From the NCBI RefSeq assembly GCF_025532145.1, contig NZ_ARXS01000004.1:124001-188000 (forward strand): a stretch of 64,000 bases of DNA. Reading direction: 5' to 3'. The notes under the pieces are model-generated. The model saw only the letters and a program-made list of their open reading frames with translations. It did not search any database and was not told where the DNA came from. The DNA comes from Alloalcanivorax balearicus MACL04 (GTDB lineage: Bacteria > Pseudomonadota > Gammaproteobacteria > Pseudomonadales > Alcanivoracaceae). Positions 1 to 8,167 of the stretch are shown one piece after another (the first letter of the stretch is position 1; each line of letters starts with the position of its first letter). The position numbers and the translations under genes are program-made.

Positions 1-94
1 TGATGACGCTGCCATCGGAGGAAGTGAACACCTGGCCCACATTATTGAAGCGAATGCTTGGTCGCGGGCTGTCGTTATCGTCGTGGGGCACCAT
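1..94 (-). CDS. ABC transporter ATP-binding protein, N-terminal fragment
   Basis: Only the first 31 codons are in the window; the gene runs off the left edge. The reading from ATG at 94 ends with IRFNNVGQVFTSSDGSVI, the usual first beta strands of a nitrate/sulfonate/taurine-type (SsuB/TauB/NrtD) ATPase, before the Walker A motif. A GAGG ribosome-binding site lies about 10 bases upstream. It follows the SBP gene at 420-1409 on the same strand, so it probably energises that importer, although a terminator and a REP-like palindrome lie between the two. The family call rests on a short stretch. Confidence 0.6.
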   Translation of the reverse strand, partial: MVPHDDNDSPRPSIRFNNVGQVFTSSDGSVI

Positions 95-239
95 GAAAAC
101 CTCGAATCGGGTTTGAATCTTCGAAGCCACCTGAAATGGCCGTCATAGTGCGAGCGTTGCAACATGCGCGCCAAAAGCAGAGATTTCCGCGCGAGCCGTT
201 GCCGGACGGTCGCTGGCACGGAAGGGGCTACGAAGCTAC

Positions 240-306
240 TGTAGGAGCTTGCCTGCAAGCGAATGAGTTTCCTGGCCCAAGATTCGCCTGCAGGCAAGCT
301 CCCACA
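240..306. repeat. REP-like palindrome
   Basis: Two 25-base arms (240-264 and 282-306) are near-perfect inverted copies of TGTAGGAGCTTGCCTGCAAG, separated by 17 bases. The form (TGTAGGAGC...GCTCCCACA) resembles the intergenic REP elements common in Pseudomonas. It lies in the 325-base gap between the SBP gene and the ABC ATPase gene. Only this copy was seen in the window. Confidence 0.6.
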
Positions 307-352
307 GCGGCTCCAATGGAGATGCGTGCCTTCTCTCAACCCCGATAGATCC

Positions 353-386
353 AAAAAAACGCGGGCCGGAAAACCCGGACCCGCGT
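353..386 (-). terminator. Rho-independent terminator of the SBP gene
   Basis: Read on the minus strand, a GC-rich stem (ACGCGGG-CCGG, loop TTTT, CCGG-CCCGCGT) is followed by seven T. It starts 34 bases past the SBP stop codon. Confidence 0.75.
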
Positions 387-419
387 GCAATGAAAACGTT
401 TTCTTGATGTGGTGCTCGC

Positions 420-1409
420 CTACTTGCTGATGAAATCAGCACTGACGGCGTCGGCGGGATTCAGAGTGTCCTCCGGCAGATCCTGTGCCTTGGCGACCCA
501 CTTCCAGGTGGTGGCCAGGAGAATGGGATTGAAAACGCCGGCGCCATCGCGCTCGCTGATTTCGTTTTGCATCAGGGGAATGGAGGCGGAAAATTCCTCG
601 GCGACCACCTCCGCGTCCACTTCCGCCACCTTCGCTTTCAGCGCTGCTCCCGCTTGTTGGGGATCTTCAATGGCCATTTTTTGCGCCTGGCGATAAATGG
701 CCAGTACCTTTCTGACCAGCTCCGGCTTTTCCTTGATCAGACGGTCGGATGCGAACACCGAGAGGCCATAGCCATCAAATCCATAATCAGACCAGGGTAA
801 AACCCGGATCTCCTTGCCGGCCTGTTCCATCAAGGCGTTGAAGGCCGGCAGCTTGGTGATCCAGTTGATGGTGCCGTCCACCCGGCCGGTACTCATCATC
901 GGGCCCATGGCACCGGGGTCCACTTTGGTGACACGCACATCGTTCGGCGACATGCCGTTGGCCTCCAGGACCAGCGGCCATGTGACATTGGAGGCGGAGA
1001 AGGTGGCGGTGGCGAGATTCTTTCCTTTCAGATCGTCCAGGGTTTCGATGCCGGAATCGGCACTGACGAAAACCGCATCCGGCTGTTTGGTATAAACGGA
1101 AAGCACGGCGGTCACTGGCACGGTGGCCCCTGCCTTCGCTTGCAGTAGCGCGGACAGGCCACCGGTGCCCATGTCGGCAGCGCCGGTGGCCAGTTTGGTG
1201 ACCACATCGCTGGAGCCGCGCCCGGACATGATTTCCACGTCGATGTCCTCGGCCGCGAACAAGCCTTTTTCCACGGCGAGGTAAATGATTGCCTTGTCAC
1301 CAGCGGGCAACCAGTCGTTGAGCCAGCGGATTTTATCCGCCGCCTGGGCGCTCGCCGCCATACTGACAAGTGAGGCCGTCAAAAGGTAACGTCTGAAACG
1401 CTTGATCAT
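420..1409 (-). CDS. ABC transporter substrate-binding protein, NMT1/THI5-like (SsuA/TauA superfamily)
   Basis: 329 aa periplasmic binding protein. The start at 1409 is chosen because AGGAG lies just upstream and it gives a clean signal peptide (KRFRR, hydrophobic stretch, cleavage after ASAQA). An upstream in-frame extension to 1568 lacks a signal. The mature part starts IRWLNDW and contains GRGSSDVVTKLATGAADMG, the pattern of NMT1/THI5-like proteins that deliver sulfonates, nitrate, pyrimidines or similar small molecules. The ligand cannot be read from sequence. It is only a distant relative of the three SBPs at 13.5, 14.5 and 28.8 kb. It follows an alpha/beta hydrolase and a 2OG oxygenase on the same strand, so the ligand may be their substrate. 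Confidence 0.85.
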   Translation of the reverse strand: MIKRFRRYLLTASLVSMAASAQAADKIRWLNDWLPAGDKAIIYLAVEKGLFAAEDIDVEIMSGRGSSDVVTKLATGAADMGTGGLSALLQAKAGATVPVTAVLSVYTKQPDAVFVSADSGIETLDDLKGKNLATATFSASNVTWPLVLEANGMSPNDVRVTKVDPGAMGPMMSTGRVDGTINWITKLPAFNALMEQAGKEIRVLPWSDYGFDGYGLSVFASDRLIKEKPELVRKVLAIYRQAQKMAIEDPQQAGAALKAKVAEVDAEVVAEEFSASIPLMQNEISERDGAGVFNPILLATTWKWVAKAQDLPEDTLNPADAVSADFISK

Positions 1410-1461
1410 GGGTAACTCCTTTTTAGTCCGGGGTCGCGTGCGGCGACACGCCGTTGTCTCG

Positions 1462-2241
1462 CTATAGTGGTCCATGCAAGGGGCATGCCTTGTCATGTGT
1501 GCTAACGCGGCGAAAGAAACTCCCCAGTATCTCTCCAAGCTCGGCGGGAGAAGCCAATTGCGGGGCATGCCCTGTATCGAGAGTGGCGACTTCGGCCCCG
1601 GGAACCTGTTGTTGCATCCAGCGCTGCGCCGCTAGGATCACCGAGCGGTCATGCAACGCTTCCACGTAGAGGCGTGGTAGTGTGCCAAAGCGTTCTGCTG
1701 TCCAGTGTGCGACGCCGGCGCGAACACCTTCCGGTTGCGGCGTGAGCTGCCGGGCGGCGGCCCAGGCGGGCGCATCGTCGACGTCCTGAAAGAAGATGTC
1801 GCGGGCCGAGGCGGGTGGCACTTCGCTGTAGCGGCGTGCTTCGTCCCAGATCAAGTGTGGGCCTATGCCGGCGGCGGCGGGATTCCGCTGGACCAGATGC
1901 CGGGTCAGGTCGGCGAACCCGGTGCCCGTGGGCAACATCATTCCGGCCACGTAGGCGACGCCGGCAATGCGGTCAGGGCGATTCTCCGCCGCCTGGGTGG
2001 CGATCACGCCACCGCCCGAGTGCGCCACCAGAAAGGTCGGGCCGTCGAGTTGATCGAGGGCCGTTTCCACACAAGCGACACAGTCCGCGAAATCGGCCTG
2101 CTCCGCGGTGCCGGTACCGTGGCCATTGCCGGGCAGATTCAGCGCGTGGGGGCGGAATCCTTGCCGGCGCAACAGTGGTGCCAGGGCGTCCCAAACCCAG
2201 GCACCGGCCCAGGCGCCGTGAATCAGAATGACATCGTTCAT
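1462..2241 (-). CDS. Alpha/beta-fold hydrolase
   Basis: 259 aa, cytoplasmic, no signal peptide. The oxyanion-side motif HGAWAG is at residues 8-13, the nucleophile elbow AHSGGG is at 74-79 with Ser75 inside it, and the C-terminal DTGHAPQLA supplies the likely catalytic His. This is the salicylate esterase/hydroxynitrile lyase-like branch of the fold, usually an esterase or amidase on a small ligand. It lies 13 bases downstream of the 2OG oxygenase and 52 bases upstream of the SBP gene, and is probably co-transcribed with both. The substrate is unknown. A 9-base direct repeat (AAGTAACTC twice) sits just upstream of the start in place of a clear Shine-Dalgarno. Confidence 0.85.
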   Translation of the reverse strand: MNDVILIHGAWAGAWVWDALAPLLRRQGFRPHALNLPGNGHGTGTAEQADFADCVACVETALDQLDGPTFLVAHSGGGVIATQAAENRPDRIAGVAYVAGMMLPTGTGFADLTRHLVQRNPAAAGIGPHLIWDEARRYSEVPPASARDIFFQDVDDAPAWAAARQLTPQPEGVRAGVAHWTAERFGTLPRLYVEALHDRSVILAAQRWMQQQVPGAEVATLDTGHAPQLASPAELGEILGSFFRRVSTHDKACPLHGPL

Positions 2242-2254
2242 CGAGTTACTTGAG

Positions 2255-3232
2255 TTACTTATAGGTGCGTTGATACATGTCGATCATGTGTTGCTCGACA
2301 GTGACCGGCGGATACTTCGGCGAGGCGCCGGGGGCCAGACAGCTGGGCAGGCACCGCACCTGATGATCCGGATTTCCGGAATGGAAGAACGGCACGGAGA
2401 AACGTTCCCGGCCGGACAGGTTGACCACGCGATGCAGGGTCGAGCGATAACGGTCATTGGTCCAGCGGGCGATCATGTCGCCCAGGTTCACCACATAGGT
2501 GCCGGGAACGGGATCGGCGTGAATCCAGCCCTGACTGGCCTGGTCCCAGACCTGCAGACCGGGATTGTCATCCTGCAGCAGCAAGGTGATGCCGCCAAAA
2601 TCGGTGTGGGCGCCGCAGCCTTTTTCGCCGGGCTCGGGATTGCCCGGTTGCGGCGGGTAGTGCAACAAACGCAGGACCGCCATCGGCTCACGGCAAAAAT
2701 CAGCGAAATAGTCTTCCGGCAAGGACAGTGATAGCGCCAACCCTTGCATGATTCGCGCACTCAGCACGTTCATAGCTTCGAAGTAGGCTTCCATTGCTTC
2801 ACGAAAGCCGGCCTGTGGTGGCCACTGGTTGGCGCCGTGGTTGAACTTACCGGCGCGTACCGCCGGATGGTCGTCCGGCAGGTCACGGCCAATGTAGTAG
2901 CCTTCCTTAAGATCGGGTGGGGCATCCGCTTCCAGGGTCTGGCCGCGCAGTGGTTCATAACCCCGGTTAGCGGGCGACAGCGCTTTGTCGACTTGCTTTT
3001 TCATCTCCAGTGGCTGTTCGAAGAACGCCTTGGCGGCAGCAAACACCCGGGCCTGCAGGCGCGCTTCGATACCGTGGTTGCGAATGTAGAAGAAGCCCTT
3101 GTCGCGGCAGGCGGCGCTGAGTTGTTCGGCAACCGCCCGGCGTTGTTTCTCGTCGCCGTCGATCAAGGCCCCGATATCGATGATCGGCAGCGACTGTTGA
3201 TTGACCTTTTGCGCTTGCAGGGTGCTCGTCAT
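2255..3232 (-). CDS. 2-oxoglutarate/Fe(II)-dependent dioxygenase (isopenicillin N synthase-like)
   Basis: 325 aa. The N-terminal DIOX_N region (LPIIDIGAL, GFFYIRNHGI) is followed by the jelly-roll core with the iron triad His209-x-Asp211 (AHTDFGG) and His267 (STLHRVVN), and the 2OG-binding Arg in RFSVPFF near residue 277. All key residues are present, so it should be active. Members oxidise, ring-close or demethylate small molecules; the substrate cannot be predicted. It heads an apparent operon with the hydrolase and SBP. A second, diverged family member lies at 37451-38413. A -24/-12-like element is seen about 50 bases upstream. Confidence 0.88.
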   Translation of the reverse strand: MTSTLQAQKVNQQSLPIIDIGALIDGDEKQRRAVAEQLSAACRDKGFFYIRNHGIEARLQARVFAAAKAFFEQPLEMKKQVDKALSPANRGYEPLRGQTLEADAPPDLKEGYYIGRDLPDDHPAVRAGKFNHGANQWPPQAGFREAMEAYFEAMNVLSARIMQGLALSLSLPEDYFADFCREPMAVLRLLHYPPQPGNPEPGEKGCGAHTDFGGITLLLQDDNPGLQVWDQASQGWIHADPVPGTYVVNLGDMIARWTNDRYRSTLHRVVNLSGRERFSVPFFHSGNPDHQVRCLPSCLAPGASPKYPPVTVEQHMIDMYQRTYK

Positions 3233-3279
3233 GGAACCTCTCTCGCTGGCGGACGATCCTCACCAACCAGTGTGCGCGG

Positions 3280-3296
3280 AGCCGCGGCGGTGCCAA
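3280..3296 (-). promoter_or_regulatory. Possible sigma-54 promoter of the 2OG oxygenase operon
   Basis: Minus strand TTGGCAC then GC exactly ten bases after the GG (GG 3294-3293, GC 3282-3281). The -24 half matches the consensus; the -12 half (CGGCT) is poor. No TGTATACA box follows. Weak call. Confidence 0.3.
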
Positions 3297-3346
3297 AGAA
3301 GAGAATATCGACCGTGCCGATGCCGATCCGGCAGCGGTGCCGGTGA

Positions 3347-4300
3347 TCAATCGGTCAATGGCTCGCCGATGTCGTTGGCCTCGCGGCGTTCCCGTTCCGC
3401 CAGTTCATCGGCCAGCAATCTTGCCACCGCGTCGGCCGCCACCGGCAGGGAGCGGCCGGTACGGGTGTAGATGCCGAGGTCGCTGAAAACCGGGCCGTTG
3501 TCGTTGAGAGGGATATGCCTGAGTGTGCCAGCACTTAATTCCGCTTCCAGACCGATACGGGTCTGAAAGGTGACGCCAACACCGCGTCGTGCCAGCTCCT
3601 TGCCCAGCTCCACCGAGTTGGATTGCACCACGCCCTTGTCGCCGACGCCGGCGCGTTCGATGGCCGGTTTGAGCAGGTGGTATACCGATAGATCGGCCTT
3701 CGCCAGGATCAGAGGGTATTCGGCACAGGTGGCGAAGCTGACTTCGTGCCGTTGCGCCAGGGGGTGCTCCGCCGGCACCAGAGCACCGAGCCGGAACCGC
3801 CCCACCATGATCTGTCGCAGGCCGGTGCTGCGTTGCAGGGCGAAGGCCATGCCCAGGTCGGCGGCGCCGCTGGTTACCGCTTCGGGAATGTCGCGGGAGC
3901 CGAGGGTGACCACGCCCAGGGTCACTTTCGGAAAGTGCTCCCGGGCCCGTTCAATGATGGTGGGCATGAAGTCCGAGGTGACCCCTTCCACGGTGGCGAT
4001 TTCCACGTGACCGGTGCGCAGCCCTTTGAGCGCGTCCAGCTCCGAGCGGGCCCGTTCCGCGTCCTGCAATACCACCAGGGCATGCCGGGCGAAGATCTCA
4101 CCGGCGGTGGTCAGTCTGAGTCCACCGGGCAGCCGCTCGAACAGCGGCGTACCCACTTCGTCCTCGAGTTTCAGGATCTGCCGGTTGACCGCGGAGGACG
4201 CCACGAACAGGCGTCGTGCCGCTTCCCGTATGGAGCCGGCGCGGCGTACCGCGTCGAAGTACACCACCGCCGGAGAATGAACGCGCAACCGTGTGCTCAT
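3347..4300 (-). CDS. LysR-family transcriptional regulator
   Basis: 317 aa. The N-terminal winged helix (FDAVRRAGSIREAARRLF, SSAVNRQILKLEDEVG) is followed by a LysR substrate-binding domain. ATG at 4300 is preferred (AGAGG 8 bases upstream) over an in-frame GTG at 4330 that would overlap the previous stop. It lies 22 bases downstream of the 8-oxoguanine deaminase gene on the same strand, so the two are probably co-transcribed. It may control that gene or the 2OG oxygenase operon, which starts 115 bases beyond its stop. The effector is unknown. Confidence 0.85.
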   Translation of the reverse strand: MSTRLRVHSPAVVYFDAVRRAGSIREAARRLFVASSAVNRQILKLEDEVGTPLFERLPGGLRLTTAGEIFARHALVVLQDAERARSELDALKGLRTGHVEIATVEGVTSDFMPTIIERAREHFPKVTLGVVTLGSRDIPEAVTSGAADLGMAFALQRSTGLRQIMVGRFRLGALVPAEHPLAQRHEVSFATCAEYPLILAKADLSVYHLLKPAIERAGVGDKGVVQSNSVELGKELARRGVGVTFQTRIGLEAELSAGTLRHIPLNDNGPVFSDLGIYTRTGRSLPVAADAVARLLADELAERERREANDIGEPLTD

Positions 4301-4322
4301 CGGGAGCCTCTCTAACCGTGGA

Positions 4323-5690
4323 TCAATCACCGTCGATCAATATCCGCGACAATTGATTGTGCCGTTCCACCAGACGTGGCAGTTCCACGGTGGTGAGTTG
4401 TCCGTCGCGCACCACCGTCTTGCCATTGACGATACTCAGCGAAACTCGTCGGGGCGCACAGAACAACAGGGCCGCCAGCGGATCGGACAAGCCGCCGGCG
4501 AAGGCGATGTCGTCCAGTTTCCAGGCCACCAGATCAGCGCAGTAGCCAGCCTGAATACGCCCCAGATGATCACCGCGCCCCAGTACTTCGGCGCCGCCGC
4601 GGGTAGCCAGCCGCAGGGCTTCGCGGGCCGAAAGGGCTGCTGGATCTTCGTCACGGACCCGCGCCACCAGCATGGCCTGGCGGGCCTCTCCCAACAGATC
4701 GTTGCCGTCGTTGGAAGCGGAGCCGTCCACGCCCAGGCCGACACGGACACCGTTATCCAGCATGCGACGGATCGGGGCGTGGCCCGATGCCAGGCGCATA
4801 TTGGAACAGGGGCAGTGGGCCACGCCGGTGCCGGTGCGGCCGAACAGCTGAATGCCGTGATCGTCCAGGTGCACACAGTGAGCGTGCCAGACGTCATCGC
4901 CGACCCAGTTCATTTCCTCAGCGAACTGTGCCGGTGTCATGCCATACCGCTGCTGGCTGAACGCCAGATCCTTGCCGTTTTCGGCGGTATGGGTATGCAG
5001 TCGCACGCCGAGATTGCGCGCCAGAACCGCGCTCTGGCGCATCAGATCCGGTGTTACCGTGAACGGCGACGATGGTCCCAGCGCTACCTGCAGCATGGCG
5101 TCGCTACTGGCGTCGTGGTGCGCTTCCACCACTCGCTGCATTTCCTTGAGCACCGCGTCCTCGTCCTTCTCCACCACCAGATCCGGCGGCAGCCCGCCCT
5201 GGCTTTTGCCCAGCGTAATGGCGCCACGGACACCGTGATACCGCAGGCCCATGATCGAAGCCGCCTCGATGTTGTCCTCCAGGCGGCCGCCATTGACATA
5301 GAAGTAAGCGTGGTCGGCGGCGGTGGTGCACCCGGAAAGCATCAATTCCGCCATGGCGGTTTGCGCCGACACCGTCATCATTTCCGGAGTGATATTGGCC
5401 CAGACCGGAAACAGGGCATCGAGCCAGTCGAACAGCTCGGCGTTCTGCGCCGCCGGTAAGGCCCGGGTCAGGCTCTGGAACATATGGTGATGGGTGTTGA
5501 CCAGACCGGGTATCAGCACATGGCCACTGAGGTCGATGGTTTCGTCCGCCTCCCGGGACAGGGTGTGGCTCGGGCCCACCGCGCGAATGCGGTTGCCTTC
5601 GATCAGAACGGCGCCGTCACGGATCTCGGTACCGTGATCGTCCATGGTCGCCACTACAGTGGCGTTTTTCAGTAGCAAAGTGCGGCTCAT
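4323..5690 (-). CDS. 8-oxoguanine deaminase-like amidohydrolase
   Basis: 455 aa amidohydrolase-superfamily metalloenzyme. It has the metal ligands HxH in NTHHHMFQSLTRALP (about residues 66-80), the strand-5 His in HTHTAENG, the His in HAHCVHL and the Asp in VDGSASND. The block NTHHHMFQSLTRAL...ELFDWL is typical of 8-oxoguanine deaminase (Pa0142 type; 8-oxoguanine to urate plus ammonia) and its atrazine-hydrolase relatives. Urate is the substrate of the puuD product encoded about 3 kb away, so the call fits the neighbourhood. ATG 5690 is chosen (GGGAG 8 bases upstream); GTG 5693 is the alternative. A TGTATACC box lies about 90 bases upstream. It could instead deaminate a related purine or pterin. 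Confidence 0.8.
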   Translation of the reverse strand: MSRTLLLKNATVVATMDDHGTEIRDGAVLIEGNRIRAVGPSHTLSREADETIDLSGHVLIPGLVNTHHHMFQSLTRALPAAQNAELFDWLDALFPVWANITPEMMTVSAQTAMAELMLSGCTTAADHAYFYVNGGRLEDNIEAASIMGLRYHGVRGAITLGKSQGGLPPDLVVEKDEDAVLKEMQRVVEAHHDASSDAMLQVALGPSSPFTVTPDLMRQSAVLARNLGVRLHTHTAENGKDLAFSQQRYGMTPAQFAEEMNWVGDDVWHAHCVHLDDHGIQLFGRTGTGVAHCPCSNMRLASGHAPIRRMLDNGVRVGLGVDGSASNDGNDLLGEARQAMLVARVRDEDPAALSAREALRLATRGGAEVLGRGDHLGRIQAGYCADLVAWKLDDIAFAGGLSDPLAALLFCAPRRVSLSIVNGKTVVRDGQLTTVELPRLVERHNQLSRILIDGD

Positions 5691-5778
5691 CACCCGGGCT
5701 CCCTTTTTTTAAAAAGCAGAAAAGCAAAAACGCGAATCAGCGCGACCCGAGGACCGCGCGGAAGAACGTACACTGACC

Positions 5779-5786
5779 TGTATACC
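5779..5786. promoter_or_regulatory. TGTATACA-type operator (TGTATACC) upstream of 8-oxoguanine deaminase
   Basis: Seven of eight bases of the palindrome shared by the purine island, about 90 bases upstream of the deaminase start. Its binding protein is inferred to be a GntR factor. No -24/-12 element is seen beside it. Confidence 0.5.
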
Positions 5787-5853
5787 GCCACCGGTGGCGC
5801 ACACTCAAACCCGGCCGAGAGGGCCGTCGCCAGGACCAGCGGTCCGTTTTACC

Positions 5854-6603
5854 TCAGGTGTAACGCAAGATGCTTGCCAGATCGATGTCGCCGGAGGGCT
5901 CATCCAGATCCAACAGGCCTTCAAGGGTGTCCAGGTGTTCCCGCGCCAGTTGCGCGGCCTGGTCCGCCTCGCCCTTGATAATCAGGTCGGCCAGGCGACC
6001 GTGATCATTACCAAGAAAGCAGGCGGTGATGCCCGGGGCTTTGTATAGCGCGATGACAATGGAGGTGCGCAATACCAGTTCCAGCATCATCTTGCCGAGC
6101 ACCTGATTGGGGCACTGGCGAGCCAGATATTGGTGAATTGCCATGGAGCAGTGCACGCGGTGTTGGTCCTGGCCGCGCTCGTGGGCGCTCTTTTCTTCCT
6201 TGATCAGTTTGCGCAGGGCTTGTGCCTCGGATTTGCCCAGGGTGCCGGCCACCAGGCGGGTGACCTCCCCTTCCACCAGGCGGCGGGCGGCGAAAATTTG
6301 TCGGGTTTCCTCAATGCCGGGTCTGGCCACCACCGCCATTTGATTGGGGCTTTGTTCGGTGACGTGATCGGATGCCAGCCGGGTCAGTGCCTTGCGCACG
6401 ATGGACCGGCTCACTCCGAACAGTTCGCTTAACGCCACTTCCGGCAGTTTCGAGCCGGGAGGCAGCCGCTGGGTGAGCACCGCCTGATAGATGGAATCGT
6501 AGATGGTCTGGTCGCTGGCCTTGCGCGAGCCCCGGCCACCAGTGGTGTGCATGGCGCCTAGCGACGCGGCGGCCTGTTTGTCCGTACGGGGATCGACAGC
6601 CAT
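5854..6603 (-). CDS. GntR-family transcriptional regulator (FadR/FCD subfamily)
   Basis: 249 aa. The N-terminal wHTH domain (residues about 30-95: TIYDSIYQAVLTQRLPPGSKL, SELFGVSRSIVRKALTRL) is followed by an all-helical FCD effector domain (FAARRLVEGEVTRL, later HRVHCSMAIHQYLA and NDHGRLADLI). FCD GntR proteins are usually ligand-relieved repressors binding short palindromes. A perfect TGTATACA lies about 37 bases upstream of its own start, which suggests autoregulation and makes it the best candidate to bind the boxes across this island. The effector is likely a purine or ureide intermediate, by inference. It sits between the 8-oxoguanine deaminase and the ureide operon. Confidence 0.88.
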   Translation of the reverse strand: MAVDPRTDKQAAASLGAMHTTGGRGSRKASDQTIYDSIYQAVLTQRLPPGSKLPEVALSELFGVSRSIVRKALTRLASDHVTEQSPNQMAVVARPGIEETRQIFAARRLVEGEVTRLVAGTLGKSEAQALRKLIKEEKSAHERGQDQHRVHCSMAIHQYLARQCPNQVLGKMMLELVLRTSIVIALYKAPGITACFLGNDHGRLADLIIKGEADQAAQLAREHLDTLEGLLDLDEPSGDIDLASILRYT

Positions 6604-6639
6604 GGGTACCGTTGTTCCTTCTTTTTTGGACTAGCGGAA

Positions 6640-6659
6640 TGTATACAGACCTTTATACG
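6640..6659. promoter_or_regulatory. Operator pair upstream of GntR regulator
   Basis: A perfect TGTATACA (6640-6647) and a degenerate TTTATACG (6652-6659), centres 12 bases apart, lie between the GntR start and the allA stop. The spacing is near one helical turn, consistent with two dimers on one face. Probably autoregulatory. Confidence 0.6.
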
Positions 6660-7153
6660 GGTGCAACCGGAAGGCGGATACCCTCCAGAAGATGTTCCTC
6701 GCAGTTGTGGCCCGGGCCTTCCCGGTCCACTACCAGGAAGTCGCCGTCAGGCGAAAGGGCCAGCAGGGGATGATGCCAGGTGCCCGCGTGATAGTTGACG
6801 CCGGTGCCGTCGGTGATCAAAAAAGCGCGCAGGTCCGCCACCGCCGGCGGTGGTCCGGGAGGGGCGACCACCACTATGTAAGGCTGGCCGGCCAGCGGCA
6901 CGAACGCCTGGCTGCCGAGGGGGTGGCGTTCCATCAGCACCAAAGTGTGCGGTAGTGAGATCGGTTGTGGCCGGAACAGACTGAGAATGGCGCTGCCGTC
7001 CGTGCCGGTTTCCACTTTGGCCAGCCGGTGGTAACGCCGGCATTGGCCATCGTTGATCAGGAAGTAGTCCCGCTCATGGCTGTGGATGAGGTCGCCGAAG
7101 GGGGTGAACGCCTCCGCCGTCAACGGCTCCAGTGTCAGCTCTTGAGTGGTCAT
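6653..7153 (-). CDS. allA: Ureidoglycolate lyase
   Basis: 166 aa. It converts ureidoglycolate to glyoxylate and urea, the last step of allantoate breakdown. Family features are the start LEPLTAEAFTPFGDLI, then LVLMERHPLGSQAFVPL and NYHAGTWHHPLLAL, the cupin-like beta-barrel motif that carries active-site His residues. ATG 7153 is chosen because it overlaps the allantoicase stop (ATGA) and matches the family N-terminus; a longer frame to 7459 lies inside the allantoicase gene. It is the last gene of the uraH-puuD-alc-allA operon. Its stop codon lies inside the degenerate operator upstream of gntR. Confidence 0.93.
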   Translation of the reverse strand: MTTQELTLEPLTAEAFTPFGDLIHSHERDYFLINDGQCRRYHRLAKVETGTDGSAILSLFRPQPISLPHTLVLMERHPLGSQAFVPLAGQPYIVVVAPPGPPPAVADLRAFLITDGTGVNYHAGTWHHPLLALSPDGDFLVVDREGPGHNCEEHLLEGIRLPVAPV

Positions 7154-8136
7154 TGTATTTGGCCGAACACGCGGAAGCGGCTGATGCCGCCGTCCGGATG
7201 CATATTGAGACGAACATGGGTCACCGCATCCAGGGTCTCCAACTGGTCCTGGAAGTGGTGTATGGCATCCGGGCCCAACGGTTGCGGTGTCAGCAGCGTT
7301 GGCCAGAACATACTGGAGGCACGCAGCAGGGCGGTGTCCGCATGGTCTTCCAGACTGGCCGCTTGCACCGATACCTGAGCTGGAAAGTTGCCTTTGAAAA
7401 AGGCGGTGTCCACTTCCAGCCCGGTGACACGGCCACGGTGGCCCAGACCGATCACGCACCAGTCGAAACCCGGTTCGCGGCGGCGCCGGGTTTCCCAGCC
7501 GTCCCCCATGTTCAGGCCCCGGCCCGGATAGAGCAGGGCGTGCGGCCAGCCGTAGTGGGCGTCGCTCAGAGCCAGGACCTGGCCGCCAAGCCGGGCCGCC
7601 GACAGTTCCACTTCCTGGTCCGCGTCAACGCCGGCCCAGTCCACTCGTGGGCAGCCCAGCACACGAAAGCGCGCGACGCCGCCGTCGGGATAGAGGTTCA
7701 GACGAACGTGGGTGGCATGGCGTGGGGCAGGCAAGGTGAAGCGGTGCGGATGGTCGCCTTGCAGAGCGGTCATGGTCAGCAGGGGCTGCCAGCGAGCGGA
7801 AGCCGGATCCTCGCCATCGTCGAGGACGCAGGCGTCCACGGAGGCGGCCATGGGGTAGTTGCCGGTGAAGTGAGCGGTATCGATTTCCAGCTGGTGGACG
7901 TCACCGGGGGCGCCCAGACGCACGATTGCACTGTCGTGTCCGGGGCCGCGGCGGCGGCGGGTTTCCCAGCCATCCATCCATTTGCCGTGATCATCGAATT
8001 TGTCGGCGATGAATCGGGGGGGTGTCTCCGCCAACATGCGTTCGGCGCTGGCGAAGAACTGGTCGGTAACCGATACGATCTCGGTGCCCAGCCGGGCGGC
8101 GGCGAGATTAGGGTAGGCGATGATGGTGTCCGTCAT
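7150..8136 (-). CDS. alc: Allantoicase
   Basis: 328 aa. It hydrolyses allantoate to ureidoglycolate and urea. The protein is a tandem duplication of a jelly-roll unit; each half carries the family signature GWETRRRR (about residues 57-64 and 219-226), and each ends with a VRLN(L/M)xPDGG(V/I)xRFRV motif. The start at 8136 is supported by GGAG upstream; an ATG at 8160 would add eight residues without a better ribosome site. It lies 31 bases downstream of puuD and overlaps allA by four bases. With allA it releases both urea nitrogens; no urease is in the window. Confidence 0.94.
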   Translation of the reverse strand: MTDTIIAYPNLAAARLGTEIVSVTDQFFASAERMLAETPPRFIADKFDDHGKWMDGWETRRRRGPGHDSAIVRLGAPGDVHQLEIDTAHFTGNYPMAASVDACVLDDGEDPASARWQPLLTMTALQGDHPHRFTLPAPRHATHVRLNLYPDGGVARFRVLGCPRVDWAGVDADQEVELSAARLGGQVLALSDAHYGWPHALLYPGRGLNMGDGWETRRRREPGFDWCVIGLGHRGRVTGLEVDTAFFKGNFPAQVSVQAASLEDHADTALLRASSMFWPTLLTPQPLGPDAIHHFQDQLETLDAVTHVRLNMHPDGGISRFRVFGQIQ

Positions 8137-8167
8137 TGGAGGCTCCATGGTTCCGGTCACTGCCGGT

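Noticed and set aside
1705-2253. 182-codon plus-strand frame opposite the alpha/beta hydrolase
   Set aside because: Antisense shadow; the minus-strand frame has the catalytic motifs.
4293-5459. 388-codon open frame opposite the 8-oxoguanine deaminase
   Set aside because: The minus-strand frame has full amidohydrolase motifs; this one has none.
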